Notes: a model not told the origin generated them from the letters alone. Shown: positions 26,538 to 35,818, counted from the first letter of the stretch. The stretch is DNA of 64,000 bases from Massilibacillus massiliensis (GCF_900086705.1 NZ_LT575483.1:3043516-3107515); one strand, 5' to 3'. Translations and numbers: made by a program.

Positions 26538-27842
26538 TTAAGAAGATAGTTTGTCTAAAATATGACGGTTCCGTAGACAAAGATAAATTCCGATAAGAAG
26601 AAGCAGCAGTTGTACAAAAGTAACTGTAATCCATATACCATTTACGCCCCAAATACTAGGAAGTATAAAAGCTGTAAGAGGGAGCAGGATGAAAGCTTCT
26701 CCGTATACCATAACGGCGGCACTTTTGCTCTTTTTTAGTGCATTGAAATATTCTGTTGTTACACGAGAAAAAGCATAGAGCGGTAACGATAAAGCACAGA
26801 TCGGTAAAGCGAATTGCAAAACCTCGGCGGTTTCTTTGGACACCCCGAAAAAAGCAGCAATCTGATGATTCAGGAGCATAATGGCAGTCGTTGAAAGAAT
26901 GCTTAGAAAAAAAGCTAGTAGATAAGACCAGTTGCGAAAGGTTCTGATCGCTTGTGCATTTTTTGCTCCATAATAGAAACTAAGTAAAGGCTGGCAGCCT
27001 TCGCCTATTCCCTGTAATAAAAGCTGTCCAATACTTAAAACATAAGAAATAACAGCAAAAGCAGCGATTGCCGTCGTTCCACCATAAGTTACTGCCTGAC
27101 GATTCATGATCAGTATAGTTAAAGAAGGGATAAAACTTAGACCAAAAACGGGTAGTCCAATTCGAAGGATGCGTTGCAGCATGTTTCTTTGCAATTTATA
27201 GAAGTGCGCAGGAATTCGATGTTCCTTTTTAAATAAAATAAATAAGGCAGGAATCAGTGTGATAGATTGTCCGACTACTGTGGCAAGCGCGGCACCTTTG
27301 ACACCAAAGCCAAGCAGCATGACAAACACTCCGCTTAAAACCGTATCAATCGTAAAATTCATCAACATCAGTGTCATGGCGATCCAAGGCTTATTCTGAT
27401 TGCGAAGAAGTGGTGTGACTCCGGATGAAAAGACTTGTACAATCGCTCCGTATGCAAGTGTTTCGATATATTGGTGACCCAGTTCCAGTATTTCTCCTTC
27501 AGCGCCCATAAGCCGCAGGAGCTGTTTTCCAAAAAACAGTAGAAATATTGTAAGTGCAATGGAGGAAAGCACTAAGGCAACGAGCGTATTACCGAAAGCT
27601 TTATCTGCTTTCTCTTTGTCACCTGCACCCAGATAATTTGAGATAAGAATAGAGCCTCCCATGCCGATGCCTATCCCCATATCAAGAATTAGTGCGGCAA
27701 GTGGCCAGGCTACATTCACGCTGCCAAGCCCAACGTCACCGACCGTTTGCCCTACAAAAAATCCATCTATGCTAACGTAGATGCCGGTAAATAGAAAAGT
27801 GATCATCGATGGTATAACGTATTTTAAAAACTGTTTATGCAT
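26538..27842 (-). CDS. MATE family efflux transporter
   Basis: A 434-residue protein with about 12 membrane helices. FLFTGIYVSIDGFFVGQTVG, LILDMGIGIGMGGSILISNYLGAGDKEKAD and the internal repeat at about residue 230-270 (QAVTYGGTTAIAAFAVISYV) are MATE hallmarks. Cation-driven export of drugs or metabolites. ATG at 27842 lies 7 bases after GGAGG. Cotranscribed downstream of the MarR gene, 81 bases apart. Confidence 0.88.
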   Translation of the reverse strand: MHKQFLKYVIPSMITFLFTGIYVSIDGFFVGQTVGDVGLGSVNVAWPLAALILDMGIGIGMGGSILISNYLGAGDKEKADKAFGNTLVALVLSSIALTIFLLFFGKQLLRLMGAEGEILELGHQYIETLAYGAIVQVFSSGVTPLLRNQNKPWIAMTLMLMNFTIDTVLSGVFVMLLGFGVKGAALATVVGQSITLIPALFILFKKEHRIPAHFYKLQRNMLQRILRIGLPVFGLSFIPSLTILIMNRQAVTYGGTTAIAAFAVISYVLSIGQLLLQGIGEGCQPLLSFYYGAKNAQAIRTFRNWSYLLAFFLSILSTTAIMLLNHQIAAFFGVSKETAEVLQFALPICALSLPLYAFSRVTTEYFNALKKSKSAAVMVYGEAFILLPLTAFILPSIWGVNGIWITVTFVQLLLLLIGIYLCLRNRHILDKLSS

Positions 27843-27923
27843 CAATAAACCTCCAAAATGCTAACTATATAAGAAATCATTTTTGAACGATGAATAGATT
27901 GTCGGATGAATTTAGCATGTTCC

Positions 27924-28370
27924 TTAGATAGTATCTAAAATTTGTTTTAAATTATGATAAAAGGCAGAGTTACCTTTTATCATGCCATTTCTCTCAGCAG
28001 GGCTCATATTCTCAAAAGCCTTTTGTTCAAACGCTAGTAATTCAGAAAAAAGCAGATCCGCATATCGCTGTCCGGCGGTGGTCAGTATGATATGTTTACT
28101 GCGTTTGTCGTTAACAGCTGTTTTTCTTGTAAGATGTCCTTTCTTTTCAAAGAAATCTAAAATCGTATTTATGGTCTGCTTTGGTAAAAGCAATTTTTCA
28201 CAGAGTAATTTGGACGTGCAGGGATCGGGAGTTTTGTGAATCACATAGAGCGTAAAAAGCGAATTTATCGTTAAACCCCGTCTTTTCGCCCAATGTTCGT
28301 AAACCGAATTTATGCCCCAATATATATCATAATAGGCTTTAATATCTTGCCTAATATCATTGTTATACAT
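27924..28370 (-). CDS. MarR family transcriptional regulator
   Basis: A 148-residue winged-helix regulator: LLCEKLLLPKQTINTILDFFEKKGHLTRK is the recognition region and NDKRSKHIILTTAGQRYADLL the wing. Precedes the MATE transporter on the same strand and has a perfect palindrome in front of it, so it likely controls both genes. Ligand unknown. Confidence 0.85.
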   Translation of the reverse strand: MYNNDIRQDIKAYYDIYWGINSVYEHWAKRRGLTINSLFTLYVIHKTPDPCTSKLLCEKLLLPKQTINTILDFFEKKGHLTRKTAVNDKRSKHIILTTAGQRYADLLFSELLAFEQKAFENMSPAERNGMIKGNSAFYHNLKQILDTI

Positions 28371-28397
28371 GAATCAAACCCTCACATAAATATAAAA

Positions 28398-28415
28398 TAG
28401 TCCGTATACGGACTA
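28398..28415 (-). promoter_or_regulatory. Palindromic MarR operator
   Basis: TAGTCCGTATACGGACTA is a perfect 18-bp palindrome 28 bases before the MarR start, the size and place of a MarR dimer site. Confidence 0.7.
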
Positions 28416-28483
28416 AATAATTATACCATACTTTAGTATTTTTTTCTAAACGGCTTTTGAAAGATGGATCAAGACCCGTCATC

Positions 28484-28577
28484 TCATTGTTCATGTCGAA
28501 AAAGAAGAACTCTTGCCAAATTTTTATTAATTTGGAAGGAGTTCTTTATTTTTTAGGGAATTTTTTAATTATAATAT
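28484..28577 (+). repeat. Direct repeat, copy 1, with terminator hairpin, upstream of the TIR gene
   Basis: About 94 bases nearly the same as 35915-36008. It contains a nested hairpin AAGAACTC / GAGTTCTT (28505-28512, 28539-28546) with inner CCAAAT / ATTTGG, a T-rich tail and then TATAAT-like sequence (AATTATAATATAG). It is thus a terminator followed by a possible promoter. The other copy stands upstream of SIR2-HerA. Confidence 0.75.
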
Positions 28578-28649
28578 AGTACGATCTAGATTAATTAACA
28601 GAATTATCCTTGCTGGTCTAATATCTATAAAAGTATTTTGGAGGAATTT

Positions 28650-29534
28650 ATGCCTAGTATTTTTTTGAGTCATTCAAGTGTAGATAAAGCATTTGTTGAG
28701 AAATTAGCTAAAGATTTAAAACGGCTGGGGGTTAATGCATGGTTTGATAAATGGGAAATTAAAGTTGGTGAATCAATTACATGGAAGATTGAAGAAGGAA
28801 TAAGAGAAAATGAATATCTTGGCATTATATTATCAAATGAAGCATTAGAATCTGAGTGGGTAAAAAGTGAGATAAGTGCGGGCTGGATAAGACAAATGCA
28901 AACCAAGAAAATATTCATACTTCCCATTTATTATCGCCAATGCTCTATTCCTTATTTTCTAGCGGATCGAAAGTATGCAGATTTTCGAAAAAATTATCAA
29001 GATGGACTTGAAGAATTAACAAGTTTTTTTAATATCAGTAATGTTGATACAATATCAACTGACAATTGGAGAAAGTTTACGAAAACTAGAAATAATGATG
29101 GATGGAAAAAGTTTCGAGAGGATGAATATTCAAGTCTCGTTACGACTTTAGTAAATCGTGCAAAGGAGTATAATTGGTCAGTTTGGGTTGGAGGGACTAA
29201 AAATAAATTTTCAATTACGCTTAGGGGATTTATTAATTTAGAAAGTAAAATGTCAATTTCAATCAGACTTGATGGAAAATCAAATGCATACAAAGCTACT
29301 TTTTACGATAATCATAATCCTAATAATATTCCTATATCTAATTTTGATATATATGTTGGTAATACTGTGAATGAATGTGAAGAATTTGTCTGGCGCAGGA
29401 TGGAAGATTTTAAACAGAAATATGGAAATCCAACAGAGGAAGCAACATATTTTACACAAAAAATTTTAGGCGAAAAAGAAAGATACAAATTTGCATATAA
29501 GATTATGAAATCTTTGGATTGGTATAAAAAATAG
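28650..29534 (+). CDS. TIR-domain protein, probable defence effector
   Basis: A 294-residue protein with an N-terminal TIR domain (1-130): IFLSHSSVDKAFVEKLAKDL, GVNAWFDKWEIKVGESI, IILSNEALESEWVKSE; Glu74 matches the catalytic Glu of NAD-cleaving TIR domains. The C-terminal 150 residues (with ITLRGFINLESKMSISIRLD) are not recognised and could be a ligand sensor. Bacterial TIR proteins often act in anti-phage systems by depleting NAD or making signal nucleotides. The neighbouring genes here are not known TIR partners, so a stand-alone role is possible. ATG at 28650 after GGAGGAA. Confidence 0.75.
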   Translation: MPSIFLSHSSVDKAFVEKLAKDLKRLGVNAWFDKWEIKVGESITWKIEEGIRENEYLGIILSNEALESEWVKSEISAGWIRQMQTKKIFILPIYYRQCSIPYFLADRKYADFRKNYQDGLEELTSFFNISNVDTISTDNWRKFTKTRNNDGWKKFREDEYSSLVTTLVNRAKEYNWSVWVGGTKNKFSITLRGFINLESKMSISIRLDGKSNAYKATFYDNHNPNNIPISNFDIYVGNTVNECEEFVWRRMEDFKQKYGNPTEEATYFTQKILGEKERYKFAYKIMKSLDWYKK

Positions 29535-29705
29535 GATATGTTTATATCTAAAATATATGATTTTGTACTTTGTATAGTAAGCGGATTAAAAAGTGATGCA
29601 GGAATTGGGTAGAGAATGACTTATGGAGTAATGAAAATCACAAATATTTTAAAATAGCTTAATTACAAAACCAATGTTCGTAAATTACAGTAAGGAGTGT
29701 TGTAG

Positions 29706-30134
29706 ATGATGAAGCTTAGAGAAAGAAAATCGAATTGTTTAATAAGGTTAGTGCTGGTAATTGTCATGTTAGGAGTTGCATCAATTTGTTTAGCCAATGA
29801 ATATGATGATAACCCGAATTATCAATTTTTATATACAGCATACCAAGGAAAGAATTATCTGGAGCTGTCATCTATATTGGTAAATGAATACAATCCACCT
29901 AAGTATCAATTGACAGGAACGACGATTCATGTTAGCGGAGATACTGGTTCGGTCACGCAAAAGGAAGTTGTGTTTCGATATAACTATGACCAACAGAAAG
30001 CCTATTCTTATGATGGATATATGCATGAATGGTTGGAAGTGAAAAGAAGTAAAAATAATATGGTTAATGAACGTGGTGTAATATTAGCAAATGCTTTATT
30101 TCGTGCGGCATATGGTATGAATTTTTATCATTGA
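29706..30134 (+). CDS. Small exported protein of unknown function
   Basis: A 142-residue protein with a signal peptide or anchor (LIRLVLVIVMLGVASICLA, about 16-34) and a mature part rich in Tyr/Asn (YQFLYTAYQGKNYLELSSIL). No family recognised. AAGGAGTG precedes tandem ATG codons (29706/29709). Its tone resembles the exported gene at 31342, also of unknown role. Confidence 0.6.
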   Translation: MMKLRERKSNCLIRLVLVIVMLGVASICLANEYDDNPNYQFLYTAYQGKNYLELSSILVNEYNPPKYQLTGTTIHVSGDTGSVTQKEVVFRYNYDQQKAYSYDGYMHEWLEVKRSKNNMVNERGVILANALFRAAYGMNFYH

Positions 30135-30249
30135 TAAATAGGCAGAAGTATATTGTATTATCTTACTTTTTAACATGGTTTATCTAGTTCATAAGGAAAT
30201 GAATAGGTACACAAAAGACGATGTGTAGATCATGAAAGGTGGTTTAGCA

Positions 30250-31134
30250 GTGAAGATTCTCATAGTTGGCATTTTTACCGAGACTTCAAAAATAAATATT
30301 GCAAGGCATTTTCCGAAAGACTGGGACATTGTAATTGTTCCGCCCGGGAAAGAAATGCTGCACCATATTGAAGATTGCCATGTAATCATACCTGAACATA
30401 TTAAAGTGGACAGTAGCCTGCTTGCTTCTGCAAAAAATTTAAAATTGGTACAGACGGGGGCAGGATTTGATAACGTAGATATCGATGCCTGCACGCAGCT
30501 CGGTATTTGGGTGGCCAATGCTGCAGGAGTGAATGCACAGGCAGTAGCTGAGCACGTAATGGCACTGATATTGTCTTATTATAAAAACATTCCGTTTCTT
30601 GATTCTTTCATGAAAAACAAGATGGATGAGAATCAATTGGACTATACAGGAAGTGAATTAAAGGGCAAAACGATTGGAATTATCGGTCTGGGAGCCGTCG
30701 GGAAAAAAGTAGCTGAATTTTGCAGGGCTTTTGATATGAATGTGGTGGCTTATACTAGAAATACCGTTGTACAGTCTGACGGTTTTGTGCAAATGACGGA
30801 TTTCGATAATCTTGTAAGCACATCGGACATAGTAAGTGTACATATATCTCTGAATCAGCAAACTAAACAGCTGATCAACAAATCGGTATTTAAGAAAATG
30901 AAGAATACAGCACTCTTTATCAATACAGCCCGCGGCGGGATTGTCAATGAAAGAGACTTGATAGATGCATTAAAAAACAGGGGAATTTCAGGCGCATGCC
31001 TGGACGTGTTTGAATCTGAACCACTTGAAATTGGCAGTGAACTTCGGAAGCTAAGTAATGTAATACTTACTCCCCATACGGCAGGCATGCCTGCCGGGTT
31101 CAAATTCCATAAAAAAGATATGATTTCTTTGTGA
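30250..31134 (+). CDS. D-2-hydroxyacid dehydrogenase with a frameshifted C terminus
   Basis: An NAD-dependent dehydrogenase: TIGIIGLGAVGKKVAEFCRA (Rossmann loop), QTGAGFDNVDIDACTQLG, FINTARGGIVNERDLIDALK (Arg) and ILTPHTAGMPAGF (catalytic His). In frame it ends at 31134 with ...FHKKDMISL. Adding one A to the A6 run at 31111-31116 restores FHKKRYDFFVNNIKHVENGE and continues to TAG at 31194-31196, which reads like a natural end. The active site is intact, so a loss of about 20 residues may be tolerated, or the run is a sequencing error. GTG at 30250 is preferred, 7 bases after AAAGGTGG. Confidence 0.75.
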   Translation: MKILIVGIFTETSKINIARHFPKDWDIVIVPPGKEMLHHIEDCHVIIPEHIKVDSSLLASAKNLKLVQTGAGFDNVDIDACTQLGIWVANAAGVNAQAVAEHVMALILSYYKNIPFLDSFMKNKMDENQLDYTGSELKGKTIGIIGLGAVGKKVAEFCRAFDMNVVAYTRNTVVQSDGFVQMTDFDNLVSTSDIVSVHISLNQQTKQLINKSVFKKMKNTALFINTARGGIVNERDLIDALKNRGISGACLDVFESEPLEIGSELRKLSNVILTPHTAGMPAGFKFHKKDMISL

Positions 31135-31220
31135 ATAATATAAAACATGTAGAGAATGGTGAAGAGCCTGAAAGCAAGCTCAATCAGTTATTATAGGTTT
31201 GTTACAATAAAAATAAAAGA

Positions 31221-31277
31221 CAATGCCTTCGAGTAGGAGCTCAATTCTTCTCGCCTTTTCTAAGTGAACATGTAATA
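31221..31277 (+). repeat. Decayed copy of the tmRNA 3' end (candidate old attachment site)
   Basis: 57 bases align without gaps to 18049-18105, the T-arm, acceptor end and 15 downstream bases of tmRNA: CAATGC, TTCG, AGGAG, ATTCT, CTCGCC and AAGTGAA are identical, 44 of 57 in all. Twelve of 13 differences are transitions. The CCA end is lost. Integrases often use the tmRNA 3' end as target, so this could be the far end of an island that began at 18.1 kb. Confidence 0.65.
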
Positions 31278-31341
31278 TGAAAAAAATTGTTAGAATATAA
31301 ATGTGGCGGAATTCCATTGTCAGTACTAAGGAGGGAAAATA

Positions 31342-31998
31342 ATGCGATGTATATTAGTTATTACAGCTTTTTTGATTGTTGTGTGCTCTACTAATGTGAC
31401 GGCAAGTGGTCTTATTGGGATGGATGAGAAACCTACCTGTCATCCGTTGGGTGGTAAAATTGAAGCCGGTATGGTTTATGATCCAATCCAATTCAGAGAG
31501 CCTGATGGCGCAATCATTCAGTTTCAGGAGGATAACGAAAACAAAGTCTTTACGATTTGGCATAATGGAAAAGTTATAAAGCAGTATTATGGTTTACATG
31601 TACCACTAGTCAAGCAAATTAAACATAACGATACAGGTCGGAATTTTTATATTTTGTATCATACGTTGAATGTATCGACGAAGAAAAATGCACATATAAT
31701 TATTGGCTATGACCAAGCACAGGAAAAATATGTTGAATATATGAATACGCTGGATTATTTTAAACCAAGCCAGAGATATGATGAAGTCAAGTGTTATATT
31801 GGTTCACCTGATCGGTTCATCATATATGCCCATCGATTATATGGTGGACATATCGAGGGATATCAGTTGACATGGGATGAGAAAGTAAATGATTTTAGAA
31901 AAGAACCTTTTGAAATTGATGAGCACAAAACGATACAGGCGGCTTTAGATAATACCCAATTGACGACAGAATCTTTAAATCAAGTAGGATTTTTTTGA
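31342..31998 (+). CDS. Exported protein of unknown function
   Basis: A 218-residue protein with signal peptide (MRCILVITAFLIVVCSTNVTAS) and a beta-rich mature part (FTIWHNGKVIKQYYGLHVPL, GRNFYILYHTLNVSTKKNAH). No recognised family. Strong AAGGAGGG site before ATG. It follows the tmRNA remnant directly. Confidence 0.65.
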   Translation: MRCILVITAFLIVVCSTNVTASGLIGMDEKPTCHPLGGKIEAGMVYDPIQFREPDGAIIQFQEDNENKVFTIWHNGKVIKQYYGLHVPLVKQIKHNDTGRNFYILYHTLNVSTKKNAHIIIGYDQAQEKYVEYMNTLDYFKPSQRYDEVKCYIGSPDRFIIYAHRLYGGHIEGYQLTWDEKVNDFRKEPFEIDEHKTIQAALDNTQLTTESLNQVGFF

Positions 31999-32081
31999 AA
32001 TAAGAATAGGGAAGGTTCGTTAGACTAATTTCGATCTAAATGCCTGTCTATAGTCATTTTTGAAGAAGGAGTACAAATCGT

Positions 32082-32516
32082 ATGATCGTTCAACCAACTG
32101 TAAATGATTATGAAGCGCTGATTCATATTTGGGAAAGCTCGGTTCGGGCGACGCATGACTTTCTAAAGGAAGAAGACCTTCAATTTTATAAGCCATTAAT
32201 TTTGAATGAATATTTCTACCAAGTGAAGTTGTTCTGTCACAAAAATAGTAACTGTGAAATTACTGGATTTATGGGCATAGCGGAGGATAAACTCGAAATG
32301 CTGTTTATTCATCCTGTATCGCGTGGCAATGGTATAGGTAAAGCGTTGCTTAATTATGCGATAGAGCAAGAAAAAGTGAAACTAGTAGATGTGAATGAGC
32401 AGAATGCGCAGGCTGTTGAATTTTATAAGCACATGGGCTTTAGCGTCGTAAATCGTTCTGAATTTGATGGTGCAGGAAAGCATTATTCTATATTGCACAT
32501 GGAGCTAAAATCCTAA
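32082..32516 (+). CDS. GNAT N-acetyltransferase
   Basis: A 144-residue acetyltransferase: VRATHDFLKEEDLQFYKPLI, LEMLFIHPVSRGNGIGKALL with the acetyl-CoA loop, and VNEQNAQAVEFYKHMGFSVV. Resembles small YjaB/PhnO-like enzymes. Substrate unknown. AAGGAG before ATG. Confidence 0.8.
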   Translation: MIVQPTVNDYEALIHIWESSVRATHDFLKEEDLQFYKPLILNEYFYQVKLFCHKNSNCEITGFMGIAEDKLEMLFIHPVSRGNGIGKALLNYAIEQEKVKLVDVNEQNAQAVEFYKHMGFSVVNRSEFDGAGKHYSILHMELKS

Positions 32517-32624
32517 CGAACTAAAATTTAAATGGTAAACAGTCAAACAGAACAGTCGATTTGTAATTTAGGGAACGTTGTTAGAGCGTTTTTCAAACAA
32601 ATTTATTTATAAAAGAGGGAATAG

Positions 32625-32927
32625 ATGATGAACATCAATGGAATAGCAACACAATATCAAAACTACGCTGGGGTTGGAACCTCTAAAACAAAGAGCAGTC
32701 CCGGTGAAAATAAGACTGATACATTCCAAAATGCGATTGTGAATTGGAAAAATCAAATCAAGGAAAAGCTTGCGAAAGAGCAGGAAAACGATGCTAACAG
32801 TAACATTATGATGTCAGAAAAGAAATGGCGTGATCTAATGAAAAAAGTGGACAATGTGATTGATAACATAGAAGACAGTAATAATGCACAGGAGAAAGAA
32901 GAGAAAAAATTAATGAATTCTAAATAA
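32625..32927 (+). CDS. Small charged protein of unknown function
   Basis: A 100-residue, strongly helical and charged protein (WKNQIKEKLAKEQENDANSN, KKWRDLMKKVDNVIDNIEDS). N terminus MMNINGIATQYQNYAG recalls short proteins seen in flagellar or sporulation settings in Firmicutes, but I cannot assign it. AGAGGGA before tandem ATG codons. Confidence 0.55.
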   Translation: MMNINGIATQYQNYAGVGTSKTKSSPGENKTDTFQNAIVNWKNQIKEKLAKEQENDANSNIMMSEKKWRDLMKKVDNVIDNIEDSNNAQEKEEKKLMNSK

Positions 32928-33006
32928 ATGCACTTTTGGTGTACATAATGCCGAAATGGATAAATGTCGTTATATTTAAATATGAATTGAATATGAACAC
33001 GAAAGA

Positions 33007-33055
33007 AAAAACTCTTGCCGTAATCTATAGGAATATGGCAGGAGTTTTTAGTTTT
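33007..33055 (+). terminator. Terminator-like hairpin of the ACTCTTGCC type
   Basis: AAAAAACTCTTGCC pairs with GGCAGGAGTTTTT; the same ACTCTTGCC start occurs in the hairpins of the direct repeats at 28505 and 35936, with a different inner part. Confidence 0.6.
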
Positions 33056-33210
33056 TATGCGACCATGTAAGTTTATTTACTAGAAAGATGTTCCCTAACA
33101 AACTACTTTTTATTATGAATAGCAATATATTTTTATTGATAATCGATAAAAATATATTGCTATTCATTTAAAGATAACTTATAATAAGGAAAAAGTAGGA
33201 GGGGTTTTAG

Positions 33211-33672
33211 TTGGCGATGATTAGAAATGAAAAACTTGCGGCAGTTGTGAAATACATACTTGAATTTATATTGGTAGGGGTATCAGTACTGGTACTTGGT
33301 TTACCTATCATATTGAAAATTTGCTTTGATAATTATAGCTGGACAGTAGGAGAAAGTTATTGGTTTTTATTAGTATTTTTATGGATTACCGGGGTGCTCT
33401 ATTTTGGAGTTGTTTATGAATTAAGAAAAATGGTCGTACGCTTAATTCACCGAGAGCCTTTTATGAGTGAAAATGTAGATAGTTTAAAAAGGATAGCAGT
33501 ATTGGCTTTGAGTATTTCAGCAATGTACGTTATCAAAATTGTATTTTATATTTCTTTCTTAACCGTTATCGTGACAATGATGGCAGTATTAATCGGTTTA
33601 TTCGCATTAATTTTAGCCGAAGTATTTAGGCAAGCGATCGAAGTTAAAGAAGAAAATGATCTTACAATATAG
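33211..33672 (+). CDS. DUF2975 membrane protein
   Basis: A 153-residue protein with four predicted membrane helices (about 14-36, 49-70, 92-112, 115-135), typical of DUF2975 proteins that sit before a small YozG-like Cro regulator, as here. TTG start at 33211 after TAGGAGGGG; an ATG two codons later is possible. Function unknown; the pair may form a regulated membrane sensor. Confidence 0.7.
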   Translation: MAMIRNEKLAAVVKYILEFILVGVSVLVLGLPIILKICFDNYSWTVGESYWFLLVFLWITGVLYFGVVYELRKMVVRLIHREPFMSENVDSLKRIAVLALSISAMYVIKIVFYISFLTVIVTMMAVLIGLFALILAEVFRQAIEVKEENDLTI

Positions 33673-33687
33673 GCAGGGAGAAAATAA

Positions 33688-33900
33688 ATGGCGATAATAG
33701 TAAATCTTGATGTTATGATGGCAAAACGAAAAATTGGTTTATCAGAGCTTTCTGCTAAAGTAGATATTACTTTAGCCAATCTATCAATTTTAAAAAATAA
33801 TAAAGCAAAAGCAATGCGTTTTTCAACACTAGAATCGATTTGCAAGGCCTTAAATTGTCAGCCTGGTGATATCTTGGAATATGTGGATGATGAAGAATGA
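33688..33900 (+). CDS. YozG-like XRE/Cro regulator
   Basis: A 70-residue helix-turn-helix protein (MMAKRKIGLSELSAKVDITL, STLESICKALNCQPGDILEY). The family is regularly encoded behind DUF2975. Starts 15 bases after the previous stop with AGGGAG. Probably controls this membrane cluster. Confidence 0.85.
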   Translation: MAIIVNLDVMMAKRKIGLSELSAKVDITLANLSILKNNKAKAMRFSTLESICKALNCQPGDILEYVDDEE

Positions 33901-33925
33901 CGCAATAGATAAGGGAGGGAAATAC

Positions 33926-35410
33926 ATGGTTGAGCCTGTTGAACTAGAAAGCGAGAAAAACGACAATCCTCAGGAGCAGAAGGATAGTTTTATATTCTTT
34001 GGCTCAATTTTCATAGCGATTCTATACGATTTTTTGTTTATTGATAAAATCGCGGGTGTCTCTTATCCATTGTTCATTCTTGGTGTGTATGGATTGCTCT
34101 ATAAAAAAGTTAAAGAATCCCTCGCAAAAAAATATTGTTTTGAAAATCTTTTAATGCTAGTGATCGGGTTATTAGCTTTAACCTATTTATTTTTCTCAAA
34201 TCAAGTATTAAGAAGTATAAATTCAATCCTGATACCATTTTTGTTTGTGTCTCATAGTTTATTGCTGACAGAAACGAGCCGATATGAATGGTCACGAATC
34301 GGATTTATAAAAGATGTCATGAAAGGAATGTTCGTTTGGCCATTTGAGAAGATCGTTAAACCGTTTCACGTAATGCAAGAGTTGCTCATAAAAGATAATG
34401 GCCGGATGAAAGACTCTGTGACTAAGAAAGTAATTACCGGTATCATTCTTTCACTTCCAGTTCTTGTTCTGGTTATCGCATTATTATCATCTGCTGATTT
34501 AGTGTTCGGCAATATGATGCAGCAAATTTTTAGAAATATTGAATTTGGGGATATCATACTACATACTCTGCTGATCGGATTTATTACGATAACGACCTTT
34601 AGTTTCTTTTGGTCTGCTACTTACAGTAATAGAAAGAAGGTTCCATATATAAATATAGAACCTAAGCTTGATGTAATCAGTATTCTTACGGTATTAAGTT
34701 TGCTTAATATTGTATATGGTGCATTCTCTTATATTCAATTTGCATATTTATTTGGTAGCATTTTTAATCAGTTGCCCGATGGATTTACTTATGCCGAATA
34801 TGCTAGAAAAGGTTTTTTCGAATTGATCGTTGTTGTAATTGTTAATGTTGCTATTGTACTTGTCAGTCTGAAGTATACAAAATTGGCAGGTGGTCGGACA
34901 GTCCAAGCATTTAAAATATTGAACTGCGGGTTGATCATGAGTACCTTTATTATGCTGTTTTCATCATTTTTTAGAATGTATTTGTATGAGGAGATATATG
35001 GTTATACCTATCTCAGAGTATTCACGCATGAATTTATGTTAATGTTGTTTTTTATATTAGGCGTTACTTTATATAAAGTATGGTCAGATAAATTAAATAT
35101 AGCAAAATGGTACATTGTGATTAGTTTAATTTCTTATGTGCTAATCAACTATATCAATGTTGATGTATTTATTGCGCAAAAGAATATGGAAAGATACTAT
35201 AAAACAGGAACTATAGATGTCTCTTATTTAAGTGAAATGTCTCATGATACAACGGTTTATATCAAAGAACTTACGAATTCACCTAATCCACAGATTTCAG
35301 CAGAAGCACAAGAATACATAGATATGAGGAAGAATTTATTAGCATCCGAAAAAAATTGGCAATCCTATAATTTATCTAAACAACGAGCGTTCAGTATATT
35401 AAATCAGTAA
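33926..35410 (+). CDS. DUF4173/DUF4153-type membrane protein
   Basis: A 494-residue protein with about 11-12 membrane helices and a C-terminal soluble tail. The middle part (FGDIILHTLLIGFITITTFS, PDGFTYAEYARKGFFELIVV, LRVFTHEFMLMLFFILG) is the DUF4173 pattern. Function unknown. ATG at 33926 chosen for GGGAGG 7 bases upstream; the longer frame begins inside the previous gene. Confidence 0.75.
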   Translation: MVEPVELESEKNDNPQEQKDSFIFFGSIFIAILYDFLFIDKIAGVSYPLFILGVYGLLYKKVKESLAKKYCFENLLMLVIGLLALTYLFFSNQVLRSINSILIPFLFVSHSLLLTETSRYEWSRIGFIKDVMKGMFVWPFEKIVKPFHVMQELLIKDNGRMKDSVTKKVITGIILSLPVLVLVIALLSSADLVFGNMMQQIFRNIEFGDIILHTLLIGFITITTFSFFWSATYSNRKKVPYINIEPKLDVISILTVLSLLNIVYGAFSYIQFAYLFGSIFNQLPDGFTYAEYARKGFFELIVVVIVNVAIVLVSLKYTKLAGGRTVQAFKILNCGLIMSTFIMLFSSFFRMYLYEEIYGYTYLRVFTHEFMLMLFFILGVTLYKVWSDKLNIAKWYIVISLISYVLINYINVDVFIAQKNMERYYKTGTIDVSYLSEMSHDTTVYIKELTNSPNPQISAEAQEYIDMRKNLLASEKNWQSYNLSKQRAFSILNQ

Positions 35411-35455
35411 TTTTCTGAGACTGCAAAATTATAGAGAATAGGAGAATTCAAAAGT

Positions 35456-35818
35456 ATGATGCGACAGAAATTGTATTATTTGTTGTTGATAAGTGTGGTT
35501 ATTATATTAGGATTACTTTCTAGAGCAACCTTTATTGATTTACCTAAAGGCATAGGCGATATTCTGTGGGGATTGATGATATTTTTGATTATGGGATTTA
35601 TCTTTAGAGATAAATCTACAGTAAATATTATGGTATTTTCCATCATATTCTCTATCGGGATTGAAGTAGCTAAGTTATATCATGCTCCTTGGATTGATGC
35701 ATTTCGTTATACAAGGATGGGCGGATTGATTTTAGGATATGTTTTTTCATGGACTAATATCTTGTGCTATATGATGGGGAGTGGTATAGGGGGTGTCGGA
35801 GAAAAGATTAAATTATAA
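35456..35818 (+). CDS. DUF2809 membrane protein
   Basis: A 120-residue protein with four membrane helices; IDLPKGIGDILWGLMIFLIM, GIEVAKLYHAPWIDAFRYT and LGYVFSWTNILCYMMG match the DUF2809 pattern, where the charged residues between helices are conserved. Last gene of the cluster that starts at 33211. Function unknown. Confidence 0.75.
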   Translation: MMRQKLYYLLLISVVIILGLLSRATFIDLPKGIGDILWGLMIFLIMGFIFRDKSTVNIMVFSIIFSIGIEVAKLYHAPWIDAFRYTRMGGLILGYVFSWTNILCYMMGSGIGGVGEKIKL

